A stretch of 64,000 nt of DNA from Dyadobacter jejuensis (GCF_003149085.1 NZ_QGDT01000015.1:49020-113019), one strand, 5' to 3'. Numbered from the stretch's first letter, positions 33,551 to 43,123 are shown. Numbers and translations are program-made. Notes: generated by a model from the sequence alone, not told the origin.

Positions 33551-36500
33551 ATGAAAATAACACTGACTATAAAACGATTAACCTACGAAATCGTGAGACT
33601 TTCTATTTTACATCTGACCTTATCTTTGCTTTTTTCAGGTATCAGTCTGGCCACTGCAGTGAACGGTCAAGATATGTTGCAAAGAAAAGTGACGGTACAT
33701 GTCAAATCGAAACCGATAAGTGCGGCCCTAGAGACCATAGAAAAGAGTGCAAAGGTCAAATTTTCTTATAACTCCCGATTGGTAGATCTCAGTCATATCG
33801 TATCGATTTCGGTAGACCAGCAGCCGCTCACCGCAGTATTGGAATCTCTGTTGGCTCCCCACCATATTCATTATTTGGAAGTGAGCAATCGGATTGTATT
33901 GCGTAACAAAACAGCAGTGAGCACAAATGGAGCATCCCATAATCTAATGAATAGAACTTCAGAGAGTCTGGACTATACTGTAAAAGGTAGGGTTACGGAT
34001 GAGGGAGGTTTAGGATTGCCAGGAGTTAGTATCGTGGTGAAAGGGACTTCCCAAGGCACCACCACCGATGTTGAGGGAGCATACTCGATAGTAGCTCCGG
34101 ATGCGGGTGCTACTTTGGTTTACTCGTATGTGGGTTACGTATCACAGGAGGTTGGGATTGACAAGCGTAGTCAAATAGATATTAGCTTGGCCGTCGACAC
34201 CAAAGCACTTGAGGAGATCATCGTGGTAGGCTATGGTTCTCAGAAAAAACGAGATTTGACCGGTGCTATTTCAAGTATCAACAGTAGGGATATTGCCGAA
34301 ACGCCATCTTCCAATTTCCTTTCCAATGCGCAAGGTCGACTGGCGGGCGTCGATATCGTAAGGTCCAATGGGAATCCCGGTTCGGCACCTACCATACGAA
34401 TACGTGGTAACCGATCTATCAATGCCAGCAATAACCCTCTTTATGTAATAGACGGAATTCCAACCGATGTTAGCATCAACGATTTTAATCCCAATGACAT
34501 AGAGTCGATGGAGGTATTAAAGGATGCCAGTTCGGTGGCCATTTATGGATCACGTGGTGCCAACGGGGTTATTTTGATCACTACCAAAAAAGGTAAAGAA
34601 GGGAAGGCCGTGATTAGCTACGATGGTTATTACGGGATTAAGAAAGCAAAGAAAAATTTGAATTTGATGAATGGTGAGGAGTTTGTCCGCTATTCGAGAG
34701 TGGCCAGAGGAATAGACGTTAACGACTCAAGCAAGGATCCTTCTTTCTTTAGTACTCTTGAAATTGATAATCTACAAAATGGCGTCGAAACCGACTGGTT
34801 AGATCTAATATTAAGAGATGGGCAACAGCAGCAACACCAGATTTCTGCTAGCGGAGGTAATAAAAATACGACTTACTATTTGTCGGGTGCTTTTTATGAT
34901 GAAAAAGGTATTATGCAATTGAGCGACTACCAGCGTTACTCGTTTAGGGTCAATATAGAGTCGGAGCTTACTAAGCGGCTTCGTGTAGGGGTTAGCGCTA
35001 CCGTGGCTACCGATTTACAGAATATAATGACCAATGAGCCTTATTCCAATGCTTTGCAGTTTTCCCCTTTAGTACAGCCTTACGATGAACAGGGGAGTTT
35101 TATAGCTTATCCCAATCCTAGGGAGGGGTTGTTAACCAGCCCTTTACTCCAATATCAACCTGGCCAATTCACCAATGAGAAAAGGAAGTATAGGGTATTC
35201 GCCAATATATTTGCAGAGTACAAATTTATGGAAGGACTGACCTATCGGCTGAACTTTGGACCCGATTTTAATACATCTCGTATGGGACAATATACGGGAA
35301 CCTTGGCAGGAAGCGCCAACATGGCAACGGTGGGTAATGAACAGAATTTTGCTTATACCCTCGAAAATATACTTAGCTACAATCGTAATATACAAGACCA
35401 TTCCTTAAACGTGGTAGGCCTATTTAGTACCCAGACCAACCGTTTTGAATCTTCGGGTGCCTCGGCCAGGAATATCCCTGTTGAGTCTTCGCTATTCTAC
35501 AACCTAGGAAGTGCGGAGACGGTCACCGGAATCAACAGTGCGCTTACTCAATGGGGGCTGGTCTCGTATATGGCCCGGATCAATTATAGTTTTAAAAATC
35601 GATATTTACTCACCCTTACGGGCCGGGCGGATGGCTCCTCCAGATTGTCTCAAAAGAATAAATGGGCCTTTTTCCCTTCGGTTTCTGCCGGCTGGGTACT
35701 GTCGGATGAGGCATTTATGTCCAATACTAAGGTATTATCTTTCTTAAAAATAAGAGCTGGATACGGTGCCGTGGGCAATACCTCTATCTCTCCCTATCAG
35801 ACCCTGGGTGGATTGGAGCGCTCCATTTATGCTTATGGGAACGATCCGGCCTTCGGATATGCCCTCAACGTCATTCCCAATCCTGATTTACGTTGGGAGA
35901 TTTCGAGTACCGTTAATATCGGCTTAGACTTTGGGGTGCTCAATGACCGTATTACCGGTTCGCTGGAGCTATACAAGACCAATACCACCGACCTGTTGTT
36001 GAATCGATTAATTCCCATCACTTCAGGATATGAATCGGTACTCCAAAATATTGGCGCTACGAGTAATCAGGGCTGGGAACTTTCATTAAATGGAAATATT
36101 CTGAATACTTCAAATGGTTTTAAATGGGATGCCAATCTGAATATATTTAGTAATAAGGAGAAAATTGTACAGCTTTTTAACGGTAAGGATGATATCGGAA
36201 ATCAATGGTTTATTGGGCAGCCGATCAATGTATTCTACAGTTATAAACAAGAGGGGATCTGGCAGACTAATGAGGCGGTGGAGGCCACTAATGGGAATCA
36301 GAAACCTGGAGATATAAAAATTGCCGATGTAAATGGCCGAGATGAAGAAGGGAATCTTACCAATAGTCCGGACGGGCAGATCAACGCGGACGACAGAACC
36401 GTATTAGGCTCCACAGTGCCTAAATGGAGCGGAGGGCTCACCAACCGGATAAGCTATAAGGGGGTCGATTTCTCTTTCCTGGTATATGCTCGGCAGGGGC

Positions 36501-36889
36501 AGTATATCAATAGCGGTTTCCACAACCTAGGAGGCAACAACTGGCAAGGCCGGTATAACGCCATCAATTTTGACTACTGGACTCCCGAGAATCCGGTAAA
36601 CAAAATTCCGATGCCTACTTCGGCGGCTGCTCCCTTATACTCCGACGCGTTACGGTATTATGATGGGTCTTTTCTGAAAATCCGAAATATTACATTGGGA
36701 TATTCGATACCCAAATCGCTGACGGAAAAAATGAAAATTAGCAGTCTGCGCTTCTACGCTACCGCCGATAATGCGCTGATATTCTCCCCCTATAAACTCG
36801 TCGACCCTGAGAATTCTAATGGGACCGTCGGTGGTGGCAATCCTATGACTTCGGCTACTTATGTTTTTGGTTTGAACCTAAAATTCTGA
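33551..36889 (+). CDS. SusC-type TonB-dependent receptor with N-terminal STN signalling domain
   Basis: An 1112-residue receptor. A signal peptide (about 1-38) is followed by an STN domain (about 45-115, KVTVHVKSKPISAALETIE), a carboxypeptidase-like beta-sandwich (about 145-225, VKGRVTDEGGLGLPGVSI), the plug (about 230-345, with LKDASSVAIYGSRGANGVIL) and a barrel ending GLNLKF. The STN domain marks it as a transducer that contacts FecR, which fits the sigma/FecR genes just upstream. Its SusD partner follows 14 bases later. The imported glycan is probably sulfated, judging from the sulfatase gene downstream. Confidence 0.95.
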   Translation: MKITLTIKRLTYEIVRLSILHLTLSLLFSGISLATAVNGQDMLQRKVTVHVKSKPISAALETIEKSAKVKFSYNSRLVDLSHIVSISVDQQPLTAVLESLLAPHHIHYLEVSNRIVLRNKTAVSTNGASHNLMNRTSESLDYTVKGRVTDEGGLGLPGVSIVVKGTSQGTTTDVEGAYSIVAPDAGATLVYSYVGYVSQEVGIDKRSQIDISLAVDTKALEEIIVVGYGSQKKRDLTGAISSINSRDIAETPSSNFLSNAQGRLAGVDIVRSNGNPGSAPTIRIRGNRSINASNNPLYVIDGIPTDVSINDFNPNDIESMEVLKDASSVAIYGSRGANGVILITTKKGKEGKAVISYDGYYGIKKAKKNLNLMNGEEFVRYSRVARGIDVNDSSKDPSFFSTLEIDNLQNGVETDWLDLILRDGQQQQHQISASGGNKNTTYYLSGAFYDEKGIMQLSDYQRYSFRVNIESELTKRLRVGVSATVATDLQNIMTNEPYSNALQFSPLVQPYDEQGSFIAYPNPREGLLTSPLLQYQPGQFTNEKRKYRVFANIFAEYKFMEGLTYRLNFGPDFNTSRMGQYTGTLAGSANMATVGNEQNFAYTLENILSYNRNIQDHSLNVVGLFSTQTNRFESSGASARNIPVESSLFYNLGSAETVTGINSALTQWGLVSYMARINYSFKNRYLLTLTGRADGSSRLSQKNKWAFFPSVSAGWVLSDEAFMSNTKVLSFLKIRAGYGAVGNTSISPYQTLGGLERSIYAYGNDPAFGYALNVIPNPDLRWEISSTVNIGLDFGVLNDRITGSLELYKTNTTDLLLNRLIPITSGYESVLQNIGATSNQGWELSLNGNILNTSNGFKWDANLNIFSNKEKIVQLFNGKDDIGNQWFIGQPINVFYSYKQEGIWQTNEAVEATNGNQKPGDIKIADVNGRDEEGNLTNSPDGQINADDRTVLGSTVPKWSGGLTNRISYKGVDFSFLVYARQGQYINSGFHNLGGNNWQGRYNAINFDYWTPENPVNKIPMPTSAAAPLYSDALRYYDGSFLKIRNITLGYSIPKSLTEKMKISSLRFYATADNALIFSPYKLVDPENSNGTVGGGNPMTSATYVFGLNLKF

Positions 36890-36903
36890 AATGAAATAAC
36901 GAT

Positions 36904-38544
36904 ATGAAAAAAATATTATATATCATCAGCGTATTTACTATTACTGGGATCTTTACTTCATGTAATGGTCTATTGGAAGAGAACCCCTTAGGACTGGCCA
37001 CTGCTGAGAGTTATTATGCCACTCCCAAAGGTATTGAAGATGGGTTAAAAGCCACCTATAGTCCTTTGAGGAACTTCTATGGTAAGGAGGCCGGTTTTTT
37101 CTTAACGGTAACGGGTACAGATATGTATACCAATGGTTTTGGAGGGGCTACCAATAATCCCGATTATAATAATTATTCACAGAATTTCTTAGGCACTAGC
37201 GGCTATGTGAAAAACATTTGGGATAATTTTTATGTGGGAATCAACCAGGCCAATGCGGTAATTGGTAGGGCACCTCAGGTTGAAGGGATCAGCGAAACGG
37301 AGCGAAAACGGATCATAGGGGAGGCCAGTTTTCTTAGGGCCCTCTATTATTTTCATCTAGTACAACAATTTGGCGATGTCCATTTCACATTAGAAGAAAC
37401 TCAAGGAGTTGAAACGGAGGCCAAGCGTACTCCTGTAGCTACGGTTTATGAACAGGGCATTCTTCCAGATTTAGAATTTGCTATTGCTAGTCTACCCGCT
37501 ACAGCAGCAGCGTATGGCCAGGTGACCAAGCCTGCTGCCCAAAGCCTGATGGCTAGGGTGCAACTTACCATTGGAAATTGGTCGGAAGCCGAAAAGTACG
37601 CTCAGGCCGTCATTAGTAGTAACGTCTATTCCTTGGTGGCCAATTTTGGGGACTTATGGGAAATCGACAAGGAGCTGAATCCTGAGGTAATCTGGTCGGT
37701 TCAGTACACCGATGATCCACTTACAAATAGTACCGGGAATCAAGGACATTTGTTCTTTATCTTCGACTATACGCTGAATCCAGCTTTGACCCGCGATGTG
37801 GAATATGGGCGTGCCTATCAACGATTTATGCCGACAAACTACACGCTCAATCTTTTTGATCTTACAAAGGATAGTCGTTTTGATGGATCCTTTCAAACGA
37901 CCTGGATTGCTAATACCCCAGCCGTAATTAATGGTGCCGCCGTGGCTCCTGGTGATACGGCCATTAAGATTGTGATACACCCGGTACCCGATGCCGAACA
38001 AAAGAAGGTGCCGTATTGGCTGATAGATTATAATAATAAATGGGTGGCCAGTGTAACAGATCCACTTGAAATAGGGGGTTCCAATCGTCGTCAGTTCCCT
38101 AGTTTGAAGAAATACCTCGACCCTTTACGTACCAGTGTTAATGCTGTAGATGGTCGAAGGGACTTTATAGTACTACGCCTCGCCGAGTTATATCTTATTG
38201 CCAGTGAGGCGGCTTTTCGGCAAGGTAAGTTGGCTCAGGCGGCCGAGTACATCAATGTGGTTCGTACTCGAGCGGCTTTACCCGGTAAGTCGGCAGAAAT
38301 GCAGGTTACGGAGGCGGACTTGAGCCTGGACTTTATCATGGACGAGCGTGGGCGTGAATTGGCAGGTGAAATGCACCGCTGGTACGACCTGAAAAGATCC
38401 GGAGCATTTTTGGATCGACTCAGGAAATATAATCTCGATGCGGCTGTGAATGTCAAGGAAATGCACTTGGTAAGGCCTATTCCTCAAGCCCAGATCGATC
38501 GGGTGACTAATCCGAGCGATTTTCTCCAAAATCCTGGTTATTAG
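36904..38544 (+). CDS. SusD/RagB-family nutrient-binding lipoprotein
   Basis: A 546-residue SusD homologue with a lipobox (IFTSC, Cys about residue 20) and the opening LEENPLGLATAESYYATPKG. The TPR-type part has GEASFLRALYYFHLVQQFGDV, and the C-terminal part has YLIASEAAFRQGKLAQAAEY and DERGRELAGEMHRWYDLKR, both typical. It caps the SusC channel upstream and binds the same ligand. The sulfatase gene starts 90 bases later. Confidence 0.95.
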   Translation: MKKILYIISVFTITGIFTSCNGLLEENPLGLATAESYYATPKGIEDGLKATYSPLRNFYGKEAGFFLTVTGTDMYTNGFGGATNNPDYNNYSQNFLGTSGYVKNIWDNFYVGINQANAVIGRAPQVEGISETERKRIIGEASFLRALYYFHLVQQFGDVHFTLEETQGVETEAKRTPVATVYEQGILPDLEFAIASLPATAAAYGQVTKPAAQSLMARVQLTIGNWSEAEKYAQAVISSNVYSLVANFGDLWEIDKELNPEVIWSVQYTDDPLTNSTGNQGHLFFIFDYTLNPALTRDVEYGRAYQRFMPTNYTLNLFDLTKDSRFDGSFQTTWIANTPAVINGAAVAPGDTAIKIVIHPVPDAEQKKVPYWLIDYNNKWVASVTDPLEIGGSNRRQFPSLKKYLDPLRTSVNAVDGRRDFIVLRLAELYLIASEAAFRQGKLAQAAEYINVVRTRAALPGKSAEMQVTEADLSLDFIMDERGRELAGEMHRWYDLKRSGAFLDRLRKYNLDAAVNVKEMHLVRPIPQAQIDRVTNPSDFLQNPGY

Positions 38545-38633
38545 CGGGGATTTCTTCTGTAATTAGTATTATTTGATGTATTTTTACCAGTATTTTAATT
38601 CTAAACCTACCTTTTAAATTCAACCTATACCCT

Positions 38634-40196
38634 ATGAATATCAGAGCACTCATTACCTGTTTTATTTTGGGACTGTCGCAGGTGGCCTTGGCCCAGAAGC
38701 CAAACATAATCGTTATTATGGCCGATGACCTGGGGTACAGCGATATAGGTTGTTATGGCTCCGAAATAAAAACCCCGAATTTGGATGCCCTTGCCCGCAA
38801 CGGCGTCAAATTTACCCAATTTTATAATGCTGCCCGCTGCTGTCCGAGTAGGGCCTCCTTGCTAACCGGTGTGTATCCGCATCAGGCCGGAATGGGTAAG
38901 ATGGTGGTGACTTCTGATATCACCAATCGGGATGCGGAAACACCCAATCAAGGTTGGTTGAGTAGGAATACGGTTACGATTGCAGAGGTTTTGAAACAAG
39001 CGGGATACCAGACCTATATGTCGGGTAAGTGGCACGTAGGAGAGCAGCGCCCCGACTGGCCAATGCAGCGTGGATTCGATAAATACTTTGGCCTAATTAG
39101 TGGAGCCAACAGCTATTATCGCCTGTTGCCACGTCGCCTCATGCTGGAAGACAACCAACCTTATACCATCCCGGACAACTTCTATATGACCGATGCCATC
39201 TCGGCAAAAGCCGTGGAATACCTGGATGAAGCCCGTAATAATCCATTTTTTATGTATGTGGCCTATACGGCGCCTCACTGGCCCTTGCATGCTCCCGACG
39301 AGGAAATAGCCCCATATAAAGGGAAGTATATGAAAGGATGGGATCATTTGAGACAAGAGCGCTTCCAGAAACAACAGAAAATGGGGCTGTTACCAGTTAC
39401 CCAAAAGCTGTCGGACCGTGATGCAACCATTTCTGCTTGGGAAAATGCTCCTGATAAGGAAGATTGGGATCAGAAAATGGCGGCATATGCCGCTATGGTT
39501 ACCCGCATGGACAAGGGGATTGGTCAAATCGTGGCAAAACTGAAAGCCAATGGACAACTGGAAAATACGCTGATCATGTTTTTGTCGGATAACGGGGCCT
39601 GTTCCGAAGAGCTCGTCAACCGTGCCCAGAGGGATCTGGGAGACCCAGCCTATGAAATCAGTCTTAAGACACCTTCTGGAGCGAAGGGTTCCTATGATGC
39701 ATATGGTAAGGAATGGGCCAACTTAGGCAATGTTCCCTTTAGGCAGTACAAAAGCTTTACCCATGAGGGAGGGATATCTACCCCGCTTATTGTGCATTAC
39801 CCTAAGATGGTAAAGAAGGCCTTTCAAACCGACCAGGTGGGACATATCATGGATATTATGCCCACCTGTTTGGAGTTGGCCGGCGCTACTTATCCGAAGG
39901 AATATAATGACCGGTCCATCAAGCCTGTAGAAGGAAAGAGCCTGTTGCCCATTATACGAGGAACTACCCGCAAGAACCATGATTATATTGCCTGGGAGCA
40001 TTTCGATAGCCGGGCGGTACGGAAGGATCAATGGAAATTGGTATGGTCGCGGGAAAATAAAAAATGGGAATTATACGACCTGTTGAAGGATAGGTCTGAA
40101 ATGAAGGATCTATCGTCGACCCATACCGGCAAAGTAAAGGAGTTGTCGCAGATCTATCAAAACTGGAGTGACCGGGTGGGGGTGAATGGTAATTAG
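38634..40196 (+). CDS. Family S1 sulfatase, periplasmic (arylsulfatase-like)
   Basis: A 520-residue secreted sulfatase. The signal peptide is about 1-20 (VALA cut), then IVIMADDLGYSDIGCYG with the calcium-binding D31-D32. The formylglycine site is C69 in RCCPSRASLLTG, and the SGKWHVG motif with the catalytic Lys/His follows. It needs a formylglycine-generating enzyme encoded elsewhere. It probably removes sulfate from the glycan taken up by the SusCD pair upstream. The stop codon TAG is formed by the first word of the following repeat array. Confidence 0.93.
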   Translation: MNIRALITCFILGLSQVALAQKPNIIVIMADDLGYSDIGCYGSEIKTPNLDALARNGVKFTQFYNAARCCPSRASLLTGVYPHQAGMGKMVVTSDITNRDAETPNQGWLSRNTVTIAEVLKQAGYQTYMSGKWHVGEQRPDWPMQRGFDKYFGLISGANSYYRLLPRRLMLEDNQPYTIPDNFYMTDAISAKAVEYLDEARNNPFFMYVAYTAPHWPLHAPDEEIAPYKGKYMKGWDHLRQERFQKQQKMGLLPVTQKLSDRDATISAWENAPDKEDWDQKMAAYAAMVTRMDKGIGQIVAKLKANGQLENTLIMFLSDNGACSEELVNRAQRDLGDPAYEISLKTPSGAKGSYDAYGKEWANLGNVPFRQYKSFTHEGGISTPLIVHYPKMVKKAFQTDQVGHIMDIMPTCLELAGATYPKEYNDRSIKPVEGKSLLPIIRGTTRKNHDYIAWEHFDSRAVRKDQWKLVWSRENKKWELYDLLKDRSEMKDLSSTHTGKVKELSQIYQNWSDRVGVNGN

Positions 40197-41470
40197 GGGT
40201 TAGGTTTTTAGGTATTAGGTGTTAGGGATTAGGTTTTTAGGTGTTAGGGGTTAGGTGTTAAAGGTGGTTCGTTGTGCGGATAAATGTTAAAATGTAAAAT
40301 GTTAAAAGTTAAATGCGGCGGCGGCTGTCGGCTTTCAGCAATCGGCAATCGGCTGCTGGCTGTCGGGAATCGGCAATAGCGCGGGCTTAATGCTTAATGC
40401 TTAAAGCTTACAGCTTGTGGCTATCGGCTGTCGGCAATAGCGCTGGCTTAATGCTTATGGCTTATCGCATACCGCATTAAAAAAAATCTATCGCCAGCAC
40501 CGGAGGTGCGGGATATTAATAGAAACCCGCAACCCAAAACGACCCTCGAAGCGCCGTAGGTGCGACATAAATGGCTATCGGCTGTCGGCTGTCGGGAATC
40601 GGCAATAGCGCAGGCTTAATGCTATCGGCTTTCGGCAATCGGCAATAGCGCTGGCTTAATGCTTACGGCCTATCGCATACGGCATTAAAAAAAATTCTAT
40701 CGCCAGCACCGGAGGTGCGGGATATTAATAGAAACCCGCAACCCAAAACGACCCTCGAAGCGCCGTAGGTGCGGAATAAATGGCTATCGGCTGCTGGCTG
40801 TCGGGAATCGGCAATAGCGCGGGCTTAATGTTATCGGCTTTCAGCTATCGGCTGTCGGCAATCGGCAATAGCGCAGGCTTAATGCTTACGGCTTACAGCT
40901 TGTGGCTATCGGCTGTCGGCATTGGCGCTGGCTTAATGTTATCGGCGATCGGCGATCGGCCTTCAGCAATCGGCAATAGCGCTGGCTTAATGCTTACGGC
41001 CTATCGCTTACGGCATTAAAAAAAATTCTATCGCCAGCACCGGAGGTGCGGGATATTAATAGAAACCCGCAACCCAAAACGACCCTCGAAGCGCCGTAGG
41101 TGCGACATAAATGGCTATCGGCTATCGGCTTTAGGCAATCGGCACTGGCTTAATGCTTACGGCTTATCGCATACCGCATTAAAAAAATCTATCGCCAGCA
41201 CCGGAGTGGCGGAATAAACGGCGATCGGCTGTCGGCTTTTGGCAATCGGCAATAGCGCGGGCTTATTGCATACGGCCTACTGCTTACGGCTTACTGCATA
41301 TGGCTATCGGCTTTTGGCTATAAGCAATCGGCAATAGCGTAGGCTTAATGCTATCGGCTTTCAGCTTGTGGCTATCGGCTATCGGCACTGGCGCTGGCTT
41401 AAAGCTTAATGCTTACCGCCTACTGCCTACTGCTTACCGCTTACCGCTTACGGCCTACTGCTTACCGCTT
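40195..41470 (+). repeat. Degenerate heptanucleotide repeat array 4 (largest)
   Basis: It begins with NNTTAGG words right at the sulfatase stop, then GGTGGTTCGTTGTGCGGATA, TTAAA words, and many rounds of GCTATCG/GCTGTCG/GCAATCG words. Each round closes with GCAATAG, a fixed pentamer CGCNG, and GCTTAAT/GCTTACG words. Three almost identical 101-bp units lie within it (separate entry), plus a shortened fourth near 41176-41220. Readings from 40780 and 41348 are repeat translations, not genes. The array runs into the 3' end of the convergent ridA-like gene. Confidence 0.9.
40474..41114 (+). repeat. Three near-identical 101-bp hairpin units inside array 4
   Basis: Copies lie at 40474-40574, 40682-40783 and 41013-41114. 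Each starts GCATTAAAAAAA, continues with CTATCGCCAGCACCGGAGGT, then GATATTAATAGAAACCCGC and ACCCTCGAAGCGCCGTAGGT, and ends AAATGG. Two hairpins are encoded per unit: GCACC-GGA-GGTGC and GCGCC-GTA-GGTGC. The second pairs by one G-U, so the stem is kept at RNA level although the bases differ. Confidence 0.9.
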
Positions 41471-41901
41471 ATTGCCAACGGCTGCAAGCCGGAAGCTGCA
41501 ATGATTTCTATTTCTATCAGACAATTCGGTGCTGTTGCTAATACGGGTAAAGGGATAATCGAGCTTGCTGGATAGCTTTCGGATTGCCATTCTTGAGCGG
41601 CAACATCTATTAGGATTTGTTTTTTCTCCATGGTGAAGTCTACAATATAGACAGTTTGCTTCACCACCTCATCTAGGGTGAGTTGTGCCGCTGCCAAAGC
41701 CTTTTTAATATTAGAAACCGTCTGCCGTACCTGTTGTTCAAAGTCTGTTGAAACCAATTTGCCATTTACATCCGATGCCCATTGGCCTGAAAAGTAGTAG
41801 AGGGTTTTCCCCTCCGGAATTTTGGCTATATGGGAGAATCCAAAAAATTGGGGGTTAAATATTTCTTTCGGGTTTATAAAACTGTTCTTGACGTGATCCA
41901 T
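41455..41901 (-). CDS. RidA/YjgF-family enamine deaminase-like protein
   Basis: A 148-residue protein of the YjgF/YER057c/UK114 fold: FSHIAKIPEGKTLYYFSGQW, DFEQQVRQTVSNIKKALAAA, VVKQTVYIVDF and the C-terminal PASSIIPLPVLATAPNCLIEIE shortened to LIEIEIIA. In place of the usual conserved arginine in the active site the line reads APNCLIEIE, so deaminase activity is not certain. The last residues (LQPLAISGKQ) come from the edge of the repeat array and look added. It is a single gene. A decayed relative is at 30387-30522. Confidence 0.85.
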   Translation of the reverse strand: MDHVKNSFINPKEIFNPQFFGFSHIAKIPEGKTLYYFSGQWASDVNGKLVSTDFEQQVRQTVSNIKKALAAAQLTLDEVVKQTVYIVDFTMEKKQILIDVAAQEWQSESYPASSIIPLPVLATAPNCLIEIEIIAASGLQPLAISGKQ

Positions 41902-42024
41902 GTTGTTATTGATTTGAATGAATCACAAAGGAAGAAGCTTATCGCTCGTTAAACATTTACATAGGTAAAGAAATGCAAGGAGCTGACCAGTTGCCATCTA
42001 AAAAATAGGTTTTGTATCCCTTTG

Positions 42025-42150
42025 GGGTTAACGGCGGTCAGGCATCGGCCGACAGAAATAGCGCTGGCATAATGCTTGTGGCCGTCGGCAATCGGCAATC
42101 GGCTATCGGCAATAACGCAGGCTTAATGCCTAACGCCTACGGCTTAAAGC
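42025..42150 (+). repeat. Degenerate heptanucleotide repeat array 5 (short)
   Basis: GCATCGG/GCAATCG words, the spacer AATAGCGCTGGCATA and then AATAACGCAGGCTTA with GCCTAAC/GCCTACG words. It lies in the 390-base gap between the divergent ridA-like and SGNH-hydrolase genes, so here the array is at gene starts rather than ends. The rest of the gap shows no gene. Confidence 0.8.
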
Positions 42151-42291
42151 CTTCTACATTCATTGCCAGTCCTCGGTTTAATCCTAAGGGTCGCTCAGGT
42201 CGCCATTATGGTCCTCTTTTAGTGTAATTATAGGGCCCACCAGCCCCTTTTGTCGTCCTTAAGTGAGTATCACCCTTAATATATCCATTCC

Positions 42292-43050
42292 TTGAAACTG
42301 ACTTACACTTACCTACACCGCCTGCTGTGGGCTTTGGCCTTACCCTTATTGTTGGCCATGGTGCCCGAGAAGAAAATCACCATTTATCTCATTGGCGACT
42401 CGACCATGTCGGTAAAGTCGGAACGGTATTATCCTGAAACGGGATGGGGTATGCCTTTCGTCTATTTTTTTGAAGGCCATGCCTCCGTCGACAACCGGGC
42501 CATGAATGGACGCAGTACCCGTACATTTTTGGAAGAAAATAGGTGGCAGCCGGTACAGGAAGGTCTGCAGGAAGGGGATTATGTCCTCATACAATTTGGG
42601 CATAATGACGAGGTATCTACTAAAAAAAGCTACACCAATGAAGTGGAATATAGGGCCAATTTACGTCGATTCGTCGCCGAAACGCGGGCTAAGAAAGCAA
42701 TTCCTATATTGCTAACTCCGGTGGCCAGGCGGGATTTCGATGCAGAAGGAACGCTGCAGGATACCCATGCCGTATATTCGGAGCTGGTCCGTAAGCTAGC
42801 CGCAGAGGAGCTGGTGACTTTGGTAGACCTGGACCGGCTCAACCAACAAAGGTTGCGGGTACTCGGGCCAGAGCGCTCCAAAGACCTATTTGTACATTTA
42901 CTTCCTGGTGAGCACCCCAACTATCTGCAGGGCAAGGTCGATAATACCCATTTTAATGAATATGGAGCCCGCATCATGGCTCAAATCGTCCTGGGCGATT
43001 TACGCAGACACAAGTCTGGGTTGGTGGATTATGTAGTGAGGCGGGAATAA
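42292..43050 (+). CDS. SGNH hydrolase, rhamnogalacturonan acetylesterase-like (CE12)
   Basis: A 252-residue secreted esterase starting at a TTG codon; a later ATG near 42358 would cut off the signal peptide (about 1-22). Block I is YLIGDSTMS with the catalytic Ser, block II NRAMNGRSTRTF, block III IQFGHNDE and block V DNTHFNEYGA with the Asp/His pair. The order and spacing fit rhamnogalacturonan acetylesterase and related carbohydrate esterases. It may remove acetyl groups from a plant or algal glycan handled by the neighbouring SusCD/sulfatase genes. Confidence 0.88.
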   Translation: MKLTYTYLHRLLWALALPLLLAMVPEKKITIYLIGDSTMSVKSERYYPETGWGMPFVYFFEGHASVDNRAMNGRSTRTFLEENRWQPVQEGLQEGDYVLIQFGHNDEVSTKKSYTNEVEYRANLRRFVAETRAKKAIPILLTPVARRDFDAEGTLQDTHAVYSELVRKLAAEELVTLVDLDRLNQQRLRVLGPERSKDLFVHLLPGEHPNYLQGKVDNTHFNEYGARIMAQIVLGDLRRHKSGLVDYVVRRE

Positions 43051-43123
43051 CCTACCCCTGCAAAGCACTTGATCTATATGGTAATTCAATAGGGTTTCCA
43101 TTGTGCTTGCCATAAAAAAGATT

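Noticed and set aside
40780..41019. Apparent repeat protein (GNSAGLML motif)
   Set aside because: The motif comes from the GCAATAG-CGCNG-GCTTAAT words. The frame is broken by the pentamer elsewhere, so it is not maintained as coding.
40195..41470. CRISPR array
   Set aside because: The repeats are not of constant length with unique spacers; no cas genes are near. The pattern is a degenerate heptamer array.
41348..41575. Open reading across the edge of array 4
   Set aside because: Lies antisense to the ridA-like gene and in the repeat.
42012..42227. Open reading of 71 codons over array 5
   Set aside because: Repeat translation without start context.
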